Positions 1 through 7,233 of a stretch of DNA of 10,941 nucleotides are shown here, piece after piece; positions within the stretch are counted from its first letter, which is position 1; each line of letters opens with the position of its first letter. The position numbers and the translations under genes are program-made. The stretch is from Pseudomonadota bacterium (GTDB taxonomy: Bacteria; Pseudomonadota; Alphaproteobacteria; Rhizobiales; Xanthobacteraceae), in contig JAKAMD010000083.1 of the NCBI GenBank assembly GCA_021823875.1, positions 1 to 10,941 of the forward strand. The letters run 5' to 3'. The notes under the pieces are model-generated. The model ran no database searches, was not told the origin of the DNA, and saw only the letters and a list, made by a program, of their open reading frames with translations.

Positions 1-1
1 G

Positions 2-550
2 GCGCATCCAACCTCAGTCCAATCGCAACACGCAGACGACGAAACCGCGGCGCATACGCGCGAGCTTTCTCATTTGCGCGACGCCTTCGCTCGCAACGCG
101 CGCGATTTGTCCGCGCTCTTGGCCGACGGCAAGGAGCAACGGATGGCGCGCGCGGCCGGTGAGCTCGGCGCCGTCGTCGACGTCTTGGAGAAGGCTGCCG
201 ACCGGATCCTGCAATCGGCCGAAATCATCGACGATTACGCCAAGACGCTCGCCAGCACGCAAATGACCGAATACGAGCGCGGACTGGCGCTGGACATCCA
301 GGAGCAAGTGTCGCGCATATACGAGGCCTGCAATTTCCAAGACCTCTCGGGTCAACGGATCGGCAAGGTGATCGAAACGCTCGGCTTGGCCGATGAATGC
401 CTGAACGCGCTGGTCAAACAGAACCGTTTCCCCGACATCGCTATCCAGGCACCGGCAGAGGCACCGGCGCGCGAGCTCATCAACGGTCCGAGGCTTGATG
501 GCGAGACTGGCCATGTGAGCCAGGACGACATCGATTTGATGTTCGATTAG
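2..550 (+). CDS. cheZ: CheZ-like chemotaxis protein phosphatase, 5' end cut by the window
   Basis: The frame is open to the left edge, so the true start lies outside; 182 residues are visible before the TAG at 548-550. A TTG at 74 is in frame but is probably internal. CheZ family proteins dephosphorylate CheY-P in the cytoplasm through a long helical hairpin. The visible protein is mostly helical and carries the family hallmark NFQDLSGQRI; the Asp (codon 341-343) and Gln (codon 353-355) match the catalytic D and Q of E. coli CheZ (DLTGQ). After a Pro/Ala-rich linker the C-terminus VSQDDIDLMFD resembles the short acidic CheY-binding helix that ends CheZ proteins. The gene on its right is convergent, so any chemotaxis partners would lie to the left, outside the window. 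The family call rests on motifs; no alignment was run. Confidence 0.82.
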   Translation, partial: AHPTSVQSQHADDETAAHTRELSHLRDAFARNARDLSALLADGKEQRMARAAGELGAVVDVLEKAADRILQSAEIIDDYAKTLASTQMTEYERGLALDIQEQVSRIYEACNFQDLSGQRIGKVIETLGLADECLNALVKQNRFPDIAIQAPAEAPARELINGPRLDGETGHVSQDDIDLMFD

Positions 551-680
551 CGCGCGCCCTGATAAGCTACGCCTTGCGCGGTTTCCGATCCGGCGCGAAA
601 GCGGGCACTACACCAAGCGCCATGGTTCGCCTTGCGGTCTGACCTTCGTAGGGTTCCCGGAATCCCCATCCGCGGCGTCT

Positions 681-1268
681 CTAGCCCAAGAGCCAATTCC
701 AGGGATTGAGGGCGCGGAATTCATTGCGACAGGCGAGCGAGCGGAATAACAGGCCGTAGGGCATGGCCACGGAGTTTGCCAAACTCATGATCCGGCCGAA
801 CGCCAGACCGCCACTGTGCGCGCCGCAATGGGGGACGTTTTCCGCGACCAGCGTCACGGTTTGATCCCCGACATTGATCGGTCCCTTGAATCGAGGGATG
901 GTGATTTTTCGAGCGATCGTTTCTGATCGGGTGGCCGGCATGCCGCAGAAGCAGCACGTCTTCGGCCATTTCGCATCAAGCCGGCGCACCCCTTCGTCCC
1001 GGGTGCCGATCATGCGCAAGAGAGCCGAGGCAGCCGACAATTCCAATACCGCTCCCTCCTGCACCGCGCGCACATCAGGCCAGGGCAATGGCGACGCGAA
1101 CCAAGGGCGATCGCCAACGAAATCGGCGGGCATCGGCACGAGCGCGTCGCCAGATTTCATGAGATAGGTGTCGCAATGCAGGCACAGTTTGCCGCCGGAC
1201 ACGTTTCCGACCGGATGCCCGCATTTCGGGCATGGTTTACGCCCCAATAGCTTGTCGAAGAATCCCAT
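681..1268 (-). CDS. Small Cys-rich, probably zinc-binding protein of unknown function
   Basis: This 195-residue protein starts at the ATG complementary to 1266-1268 and ends with TAG at 681-683. The frame stays open upstream into the MFS gene, but protein-like character begins at this Met. The N-terminus (GFFDKLLGRK) leads into two CxxC pairs, C13/C16 and C29/C32, which look like a zinc ribbon. A second possible metal site is C105-x2-C108 (in TCCFCGMPATR) followed by PHC148GAH151. Between them is a segment rich in Trp and Pro (about 50-66). The C-terminal 40 residues are partly hydrophobic and end in NPWNWLLG, but there is no clear signal peptide or membrane helix. It follows the MFS gene on the same strand after 101 bases and may be co-transcribed, although a TATAAT lies in the gap. 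I do not recognise the family; metal binding is inferred from the Cys/His spacing. Confidence 0.75.
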   Translation of the reverse strand: MGFFDKLLGRKPCPKCGHPVGNVSGGKLCLHCDTYLMKSGDALVPMPADFVGDRPWFASPLPWPDVRAVQEGAVLELSAASALLRMIGTRDEGVRRLDAKWPKTCCFCGMPATRSETIARKITIPRFKGPINVGDQTVTLVAENVPHCGAHSGGLAFGRIMSLANSVAMPYGLLFRSLACRNEFRALNPWNWLLG

Positions 1269-1288
1269 GCTCAGCCCCCACCGCGAAC

Positions 1289-1310
1289 AATCGCAAGGTA
1301 GGCGATTATA
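1289..1310 (-). promoter_or_regulatory. Possible -10 box overlapping a small inverted repeat upstream of the Cys-rich protein gene
   Basis: On the minus strand a perfect TATAAT (complement of 1305-1310) lies 36 bases upstream of the ATG at 1268. Overlapping its downstream side is a 6-bp inverted repeat, AATCGC (1289-1294) and GCGATT (1302-1307), with a 7-base spacer. No good -35 box is found at 16-18 bases. It may be a promoter with an operator, or chance. Confidence 0.28.
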
Positions 1311-1369
1311 GGCAGGGCGCCTAGCCGGCGGCCGTCGGGCCGGGTCCGTTGCCGCATCTCCATCGGCAA

Positions 1370-2587
1370 TTAGCGGCCGATTGATCCGGTCGCGCGTTCG
1401 CCCGGCCGCCGGATCACGACAAAACAGGTCAGCGCCACCGCGGCAAAACCGGCGGCGAGCGCAAGCGCGGCGGGATCGGATGTGCGCTCGATCACAAAGG
1501 CCATCACCAGCGGCGCCGCCGCTTGCATCGCAAGCCACGGCCCCGCCAAACGTCCCATCAGCCGGCCGTAGCCGGTGGCGCCGAACAACGCCAGCGGCAC
1601 CGCGCCGCGCGTGATGGTGATGAGGCCGTTGGCGCCGCCGAACATCAGTGCGAAAGCCGCCGCGGCCGGCACCGAGATGCCGAAGATCGCCAGCATCACA
1701 AAGGCACAGAGCAACGCACTCAGCGCAAAGCGTGCGAGCGGGAGGGGATGCACATTGCGGCCGAAGGCGAATTCGATCAGCCGGGCACCGACCTGCGCCG
1801 GCCCGAACAAGGCGCCGATCCACACCACCGTGCCGGCATCGATCCCGCCGCGCGCAAAGATCGCCAGGAGATGCGCCGACAGGCCCGACGGCACGAAGGC
1901 ATAAGCGCCAAAGGCCGACGCGACCAAAATGAAAGGCAGGCCATGCGGCGGCAACACCTCGCTCGACGCCCGCTGCGCGCTCGGGGTCTCATCATCGACG
2001 CGGTAGCGGCTGCGCGGCAGTGCCAGCGCGTGCAGCGGCGCCGAGACCAGCGCCAGCAGCACGGCGTACACGAAATAGGTGCCGCGCCAGCCGAGCGCTT
2101 CGAGCAGAAAATGCGTGGCCGGCCAGCTCACGGTCGAGGCGAAGCCGCCAGCCAGCGTCAATGCCGTGATGGGCCGGCGCGCCGCCGTGCCGAAGATGCG
2201 GCCGAGGCTGGCGAAGGCGGCGTCATACAGATTGGCCGCCATGGCGACGCCGAGCACCATCCAAACGGCGATGTAGCTGGTGCGGCTCGCCGCGTGCGCG
2301 ATCAAGAAAAGACCGAGGGCGCCGACCAGCGAGCCGACGGTCATCACCACATGACCGCCGAAATGGTCGATGGCGCGTCCAACATAACGCGCGCTCAGGC
2401 CGGCGGTCAGCAGGCCGACCGAGAAGCCGCCCATGCCGAAAGCGATCGACCAGCCGCGATCGGCCACGATCAGCGGCACCATCAGCACCGGCGTGTAGAA
2501 GATCGTGCCCCAGGACAGGATTTGCGTGACACCGAGCACCGGCACGGCGCGCCAAGGCCCGAAGATGAAATCGCGGGCTGCGGTCAT
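1370..2587 (-). CDS. Major facilitator superfamily (MFS) transporter
   Basis: This 405-residue protein has about 12 hydrophobic segments in two halves, separated by a polar loop around residues 190-215, as expected for an MFS secondary transporter in the inner membrane. GRAIDHFGGHVV (70-81), between the second and third membrane segments, matches the position and pattern of MFS motif A (G-x3-D-x-x-G). The length is typical for the superfamily. The ATG at 2585-2587 is the only sensible start, and the Shine-Dalgarno upstream is weak. The substrate cannot be read from the sequence; the second-half segment ITRGAVPLALFGATGYGRLM resembles small-molecule or anion exporters annotated simply as MFS. 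The gene starts 54 bases after the lipoprotein gene on the same strand, so the two may share a transcript. Confidence 0.9.
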   Translation of the reverse strand: MTAARDFIFGPWRAVPVLGVTQILSWGTIFYTPVLMVPLIVADRGWSIAFGMGGFSVGLLTAGLSARYVGRAIDHFGGHVVMTVGSLVGALGLFLIAHAASRTSYIAVWMVLGVAMAANLYDAAFASLGRIFGTAARRPITALTLAGGFASTVSWPATHFLLEALGWRGTYFVYAVLLALVSAPLHALALPRSRYRVDDETPSAQRASSEVLPPHGLPFILVASAFGAYAFVPSGLSAHLLAIFARGGIDAGTVVWIGALFGPAQVGARLIEFAFGRNVHPLPLARFALSALLCAFVMLAIFGISVPAAAAFALMFGGANGLITITRGAVPLALFGATGYGRLMGRLAGPWLAMQAAAPLVMAFVIERTSDPAALALAAGFAAVALTCFVVIRRPGERATGSIGR

Positions 2588-2641
2588 TGAAATTTGCCGC
2601 CGGACAACGGTGCCCCCGCCCCGGCCATCCCCTTTCTAGGG

Positions 2642-3223
2642 CTATTGGGTTTTCGGCTTCGGCTTCGGTTTCGGCTTGGCCTTCGGCTTCGCCTTAGCCC
2701 GGTGTCCATGGGCCGACTTCTGCCCCTCGGGCGAGCAGCGCACATAGACCATGCTGCCGTAGCGGCCCTGCACCTCCGGATCGACCCAGCGCAGGATCAG
2801 CGCGCGGCCGTCGAAGCTCACCACTTCGCGGTCCTGGGTACTGCCGGGCGGGTCGCCGGGCAGGCCGAGATAGGTCTTGCCGCCAGGCGCCCCCTTGAGA
2901 TGCAGGTCGGATCGCTTGGCGTCGTCGGCGAGATGCATCATCACCCCGCCGGTCGTGCTGGCGGTGATGACATAGGGGTTGGAGCATTGATTGGCGGCAG
3001 CCTTCACCGTGCGCTCGCGATCGGCTTCCTGGTGGTAGGCGGCGAGCCCCCAGCGCCCGATCAGATCCTGCGCCGGGAAGGCCGGCGGCAGTGTCGGTGT
3101 CGGCGCCGCCGCCGGAGCGGCCGGCTGCTCCAGCTTCGGCCCGCCGGCGCAGCCGGCCAGCGCCAAACCGATCAGAACGACCGCCAGAAAGGACGGCGAG
3201 GCAGAACGGGAAAAGCTAATCAC
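2642..3223 (-). CDS. Conserved lipoprotein of unknown function with Lys-Pro-rich C-terminal tail
   Basis: I start this 193-residue protein at the GTG complementary to 3221-3223, because AAGGAG lies 6 bases upstream and translation from it gives a textbook lipoprotein signal peptide: a short Ser/Arg N-region, a hydrophobic stretch (about 12-23) and the lipobox LAGC with Cys25. The frame runs on upstream to 3430, but that would place 69 unrelated residues before the signal and cross the groES operator. The mature protein has a Pro/Ala linker (about 33-50) and then a globular domain (about 52-163) with motifs LIGRWGLAAYH, NPYVITAS, GGVMMHLAD, VSFDGR and YGSMVYVRC; Cys80 and Cys163 could pair. 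I recall similar uncharacterised proteins in rhizobia but know no function. The tail (about 176-191) is KAKPKAKPKPKPKPK. It is divergent from groES. Location in the envelope is inferred from the lipobox. Confidence 0.82.
   Translation of the reverse strand: MISFSRSASPSFLAVVLIGLALAGCAGGPKLEQPAAPAAAPTPTLPPAFPAQDLIGRWGLAAYHQEADRERTVKAAANQCSNPYVITASTTGGVMMHLADDAKRSDLHLKGAPGGKTYLGLPGDPPGSTQDREVVSFDGRALILRWVDPEVQGRYGSMVYVRCSPEGQKSAHGHRAKAKPKAKPKPKPKPKTQ
2651..2695. repeat. Short tandem hexamer repeat coding the Lys-Pro tail
   Basis: A degenerate GGCTTC/GGTTTC hexamer (CCGAAG on the coding strand) is repeated about seven times and encodes alternating Lys-Pro or Lys-Ala at the end of the lipoprotein. 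Tandem hexamers keep the reading frame, so copy number may vary between strains. Confidence 0.7.
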
Positions 3224-3229
3224 TCCAAG

Positions 3230-3235
3230 CTCCTT
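3230..3235 (-). promoter_or_regulatory. Shine-Dalgarno that fixes the GTG start of the lipoprotein gene
   Basis: AAGGAG (complement of 3230-3235) sits 6 bases upstream of the GTG at 3223. It is the best ribosome binding site in this region and supports the GTG over the upstream extension of the frame. Confidence 0.8.
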
Positions 3236-3372
3236 ACAGCGGCTTTGATTTCGCGACTTTGGCGGGCCTTGGCGACCAGCGCAAGCGGCGCGCCGCTGAC
3301 TCCGCGGATCCCGCAGGCCGGTCATCTGGTTAACGCTGGCGGGCAGCTTTTCGGCCGATTCGCCGCTCGCAG

Positions 3373-3401
3373 CTTGACTCCCCGCCGTTAAGACAATATC
3401 T
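3373..3401 (+). promoter_or_regulatory. Candidate heat-shock (RpoH-type) promoter of groES-groEL
   Basis: CTTGAC at 3373-3378 followed, 18 bases after the CTTG, by AATATCT at 3395-3401 fits the alphaproteobacterial RpoH pattern CTTG-N17/18-CYTATNT at the CTTG and the TATNT part. As a housekeeping promoter it is poorer: TTGACT at 3374-3379 with TATCTC 17 bases on. It would start transcription around 3408, just before the CIRCE element. Motif reading only. Confidence 0.45.
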
Positions 3402-3414
3402 CCCGGGCAGCCTT

Positions 3415-3441
3415 TTGGCACTCTCTTCATTTGAGTGCTAA
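3415..3441 (+). promoter_or_regulatory. CIRCE operator (HrcA binding site) upstream of groES
   Basis: TTGGCACTC (3415-3423), a 9-base spacer and GAGTGCTAA (3433-3441) match the CIRCE consensus TTAGCACTC-N9-GAGTGCTAA with a single change, A to G, in the left arm. CIRCE is the operator of the HrcA repressor, which shuts off chaperone operons in the absence of heat stress. It lies 61 bases before the groES ATG, in the predicted 5' leader. hrcA itself is not in the window. Confidence 0.95.
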
Positions 3442-3502
3442 GAGCTTGTCAAGCCGACAGTTTTTATCAATCCACGCGCTTCAAGCGCCGACGAGGAAGC
3501 CC

Positions 3503-3799
3503 ATGGCCAAGACCAAGTTTCGTCCCCTGCATGACCGCGTGGTCGTGCGTCGCATCAACGCCGAAGAGAAGACCAAGGGCGGCATCATCATTCCCGATAC
3601 CGCCCAGGAGAAGCCGCAGGAAGGCGAGGTCATCGCCGTCGGCCCCGGCGGCCGCGACGAGTCCGGCAAGCTGATCCCGATCGACCTCAAGAACGGCGAC
3701 CGCGTGCTGTTCGGCAAGTGGTCCGGCACCGAGGTCAAGATCGACGGCGAGGACCTCCTGATCATGAAGGAGTCCGACATCATGGGCGTGATCGCCTGA
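3503..3799 (+). CDS. groES: Co-chaperonin GroES (10 kDa chaperonin)
   Basis: This 98-residue protein is the normal size for GroES, the heptameric lid that caps GroEL and encloses substrate proteins in the cytoplasm. It begins MAKTKFRPLHDRVVVRR. The mobile loop covers about residues 19-34 and includes the hydrophobic GGIII (26-30) that docks on GroEL; the C-terminus ESDIMGVIA is typical. The ATG at 3503 is chosen because GAGGAA lies 4 bases upstream (3493-3498) and the family N-terminus begins there; the open frame continues upstream to a TTG inside the CIRCE element, which is not credible. It is the first gene of the groES-groEL operon. Confidence 0.98.
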   Translation: MAKTKFRPLHDRVVVRRINAEEKTKGGIIIPDTAQEKPQEGEVIAVGPGGRDESGKLIPIDLKNGDRVLFGKWSGTEVKIDGEDLLIMKESDIMGVIA

Positions 3800-3827
3800 C
3801 GCGGCTCCTCGTCCAAACAATTCCCGG

Positions 3828-3874
3828 CCTCGTCCTTCGAGACGCCACACGACGCGCGCCTCCTCAGGATGAGG
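3828..3874. repeat. Intergenic palindromic repeat between groES and groEL
   Basis: CCTCGTCCT (3828-3836) pairs with AGGATGAGG (3866-3874), 9 bp with one G-T wobble. The inner parts TCGAGACGC and GCGCCTCC(T) form the imperfect middle typical of the short palindromes with CCTCATCCTGAGGAG / CTCGAAGGATGAGG ends that I remember as scattered between genes in Bradyrhizobium-type genomes. It fills nearly half of the 107-base spacer and would be transcribed with the operon. Only one copy of this version is in the window; the family assignment is from memory. Confidence 0.65.
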
Positions 3875-3906
3875 ATCAGTTCAAAACCCAATCGGAGTAA
3901 TTCTCA

Positions 3907-5547
<1,641 letters not shown>

Positions 5548-5570
5548 GCCGCCGCACACGGCAAATGATC

Positions 5571-5599
5571 AAGGGCGCGGCTTCGGCCGCGCCCTTTTT
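5571..5599 (+). terminator. Rho-independent terminator of groES-groEL
   Basis: An 11-bp stem with no mismatches, AAGGGCGCGGC (5571-5581) and GCCGCGCCCTT (5586-5596), closes on a TTCG tetraloop and runs into TTTTT (5595-5599). It begins 24 bases after the groEL stop. In the opposite direction the T tract is poor, so it mainly serves groEL. Confidence 0.95.
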
Positions 5600-5636
5600 G
5601 TTTGCGCGCTGCTCTGTGATCTTGTTTGCGTGTCGC

Positions 5637-6086
5637 TCAGTGATCGCTCGGGCTGAACTTCATCGTGGTCGGCCCGGTCAGCACCAAGATCCGCCCTTCC
5701 CGCCGCCAGGCGGTGACCTGGGTGAGTGCGGTCAGCGTGGCGAGATCGGCGTCCATACGCTGTGGCGTGCACTGGCCGTCCATCATGTAGCGCGGTGGGC
5801 TGCTCGGCAGCGGGCCCGGCTCGATGTGCATGGCGCTGTCGGAGATCTGCGCCCGCCCGGCCAAGGTCTGGCACCACAGGTTGATGCGAATGTTGCCGTC
5901 GCCCGCGACGTTGAGCATTGGCACGCGCTTGAGCGGCCGCATCGGCGCGACATCAAGCAGAAAATCCTGGTCGTAGGGGAATTCCCCCGCCACCGCCGCA
6001 TTCGCAACCCCAGCAAGCGTGAGAGTTGCGACAATAAGCGCGCGAACGACGGCTCCGCGACGCGCGGATAGGCGGAAAACACTCAT
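5637..6086 (-). CDS. Small secreted META-domain-like protein
   Basis: The 149-residue protein starts at the ATG complementary to 6084-6086, with GGAG 6 bases upstream; the frame continues to 6227 but without protein-like sequence. Residues 1-33 form a signal peptide (RLSARRG, then a hydrophobic core ending ANAAVAG), so export to the periplasm is predicted. The remainder resembles the META/HslJ-type domain: PMRPLKRVPML, then NIRINLWCQTLAGRAQI, a central CTPQRMDAD, and the ending ALTQVTAWRREGRILVLTGPT. Cys72 and Cys106 could form a disulfide. META-domain proteins are small beta-rich envelope proteins, some heat-induced (E. coli HslJ), with no enzymatic role known to me. It is convergent with groEL and divergent from the hydrolase gene at 6226. 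The family call is by pattern memory and moderately sure. Confidence 0.7.
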   Translation of the reverse strand: MSVFRLSARRGAVVRALIVATLTLAGVANAAVAGEFPYDQDFLLDVAPMRPLKRVPMLNVAGDGNIRINLWCQTLAGRAQISDSAMHIEPGPLPSSPPRYMMDGQCTPQRMDADLATLTALTQVTAWRREGRILVLTGPTTMKFSPSDH

Positions 6087-6092
6087 ATTGTG

Positions 6093-6096
6093 CTCC
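6093..6096 (-). promoter_or_regulatory. Shine-Dalgarno that fixes the start of the META-like protein
   Basis: GGAG (complement of 6093-6096) is 6 bases upstream of the ATG at 6086, and the signal peptide begins directly at that Met. Confidence 0.65.
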
Positions 6097-6187
6097 GAAT
6101 TGGCCGCCACGGCCGCGGCGTCCCAGACCTTGGTGCAATGGCCGCTGCGACCGGCCCCGTCAAGCGGAATGATGTCCGCCGCGCCTG

Positions 6188-6196
6188 TGCTAGACT
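6188..6196 (+). promoter_or_regulatory. Possible extended -10 promoter for the hydrolase gene
   Basis: TGCTAGACT fits an extended -10 (TGn plus TAGACT, four of six to TATAAT) and would start transcription about 20-25 bases before the ATG at 6226. There is no matching -35 box. Weak. Confidence 0.3.
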
Positions 6197-6225
6197 GACG
6201 CGTTCGACACCATCGGAGCCGCGCC

Positions 6226-7092
6226 ATGGATCAGCGCATCATTGATCTCTACGACAGCTTCACGCATGGCGGCATCAGCCGCCGGGAATTTCTCGACCGC
6301 CTCGCCGAGATCGCAGGCTCCAGCGCCGCCGCGCTGGCACTGCTGCCGCTGTTGCAGAACGATTACGCGCGCGCTGCCACCGTTGCACCCGACGATGCGC
6401 GGCTTGCGATTGATACGGTCAGCTATGACGCTGCCGGCACAAAAATCAGCGGCTATCTGGTGCGGCTTAAAGCACAGAGCAAACGCCCGGCGGTCATCGT
6501 TATCCACGAGAACCGCGGGCTCAACCCGCACATCAAGGACATCGCGCGCCGCATCGCGATCGAGGGCTTCCTCGCGCTTGCCGTCGACATGCTCTCGCCG
6601 CTCGGCGGCACGCCGAGCGACGAAGACAAGGGCCGCGAGATGATCGGCTCGCTCAACGCCGACGAAACCGCTCACCGCATCGCCGCCGCAGTGCCGTTCC
6701 TCGCGCACCATCCGGAATCGACCGGCAAGGTCGGCGCAGTCGGTTTCTGCTGGGGTGGCGGCATGGTCAACCGGTTGGCGGTTCTGTCGCCGGACCTTAA
6801 AGCAGCGGTCGCCTATTACGGCGTGCAGCCGCCGGCCGCACAGGTGCCGAAAATCCAGGCCGCGCTGTTGCTGCACTATGCCGGGCTCGATCAGCGTGTG
6901 AACGCCGGCATCGCCGCTTACGAGCAGGCGCTCAAGGCGGCGCACAAGCACTTCACCATCTACATCTATCCGAACGTCAATCACGCCTTCAATAACGACA
7001 CCTCGAGCCGCTACGACAAGGCGGCGGCCGCGCTGGCCTGGAGCCGCACCATCGCCTTCCTGAAGGAGGAACTGGGCGCGCCGCCGACCTAA
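6226..7092 (+). CDS. Dienelactone hydrolase family protein with Tat-type signal
   Basis: The 288-residue protein is an alpha/beta hydrolase of the dienelactone hydrolase family, enzymes that open lactone or ester bonds. The triad can be seen: nucleophile Cys175 in GFCWGG, Asp222 in AGLDQRVN and His253 in PNVNHAF; HENRGL (94-99) supplies the family Glu95. Near the N-terminus SRREFL (18-23) followed by a hydrophobic stretch (about 29-43) and ARAA looks like a twin-arginine signal, so the folded enzyme is probably exported to the periplasm. Classical DLH is cytoplasmic and about 235 residues; the extra length here is the leader. GGAG at 6215-6218 precedes the ATG by 7 bases. It is divergent from the META-like gene, and no aromatic-degradation genes are near, so the substrate is unknown. 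Confidence 0.9.
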   Translation: MDQRIIDLYDSFTHGGISRREFLDRLAEIAGSSAAALALLPLLQNDYARAATVAPDDARLAIDTVSYDAAGTKISGYLVRLKAQSKRPAVIVIHENRGLNPHIKDIARRIAIEGFLALAVDMLSPLGGTPSDEDKGREMIGSLNADETAHRIAAAVPFLAHHPESTGKVGAVGFCWGGGMVNRLAVLSPDLKAAVAYYGVQPPAAQVPKIQAALLLHYAGLDQRVNAGIAAYEQALKAAHKHFTIYIYPNVNHAFNNDTSSRYDKAAAALAWSRTIAFLKEELGAPPT

Positions 7093-7177
7093 AGCCCGCC
7101 TCTGCCCCTTTTCTTGCCCTGATTATGTGCGATTCGGCCGAAAAAGATCGGAATCCGGCGCGCAATGTGGCCAATTG

Positions 7178-7196
7178 TAGCGGTCCGGAGCCGCTA
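7178..7196. other. Small hairpin in the gap before the ABC transporter gene
   Basis: TAGCGG (7178-7183) and CCGCTA (7191-7196) form a 6-bp stem around TCCGGAG. There is no adjacent T run, so it is not a convincing terminator; it lies 38 bases before the GTG start and could be an operator or a leader structure. Confidence 0.3.
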
Positions 7197-7220
7197 TCAT
7201 CGTTCGTTTTCCCGTCCCAC

Positions 7221-7225
7221 AGGAG
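7221..7225 (+). promoter_or_regulatory. Shine-Dalgarno that fixes the GTG start of the ABC transporter
   Basis: AGGAG lies 8 bases before GTG at 7234. The in-frame ATG at 7165 has no good site, and its extra 23 residues look non-coding. Confidence 0.75.
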
Positions 7226-7233
7226 CCCTGTCC

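Noticed and set aside
551..680. Possible terminator between the CheZ-like and Cys-rich genes
   Set aside because: The two genes converge here, but I found no stable stem with a T run, so none is listed.
1269..1823. Upstream extension of the Cys-rich protein gene into the MFS gene
   Set aside because: The extension is a Arg/Ala-rich frame overlapping the transporter; the recognisable protein starts at the ATG at 1268.
1523..2590. 355-codon open frame antisense to the MFS gene
   Set aside because: The translation is mostly Arg, Gln, Ala and His with no hydrophobic core. The opposite strand encodes a clear membrane transporter.
2594..3391. 265-codon plus-strand frame antisense to the lipoprotein gene
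   Set aside because: Low-complexity Arg/Leu sequence mirroring the lipoprotein and its Lys-Pro repeat; no motif.
3224..3430. Upstream extension of the lipoprotein frame
   Set aside because: It would bury the signal peptide and cross the groES control region. A strong AAGGAG supports the GTG at 3223.
3431..3502. Upstream extension of groES from a TTG
   Set aside because: It begins inside the CIRCE element and adds 24 residues not found in GroES proteins.
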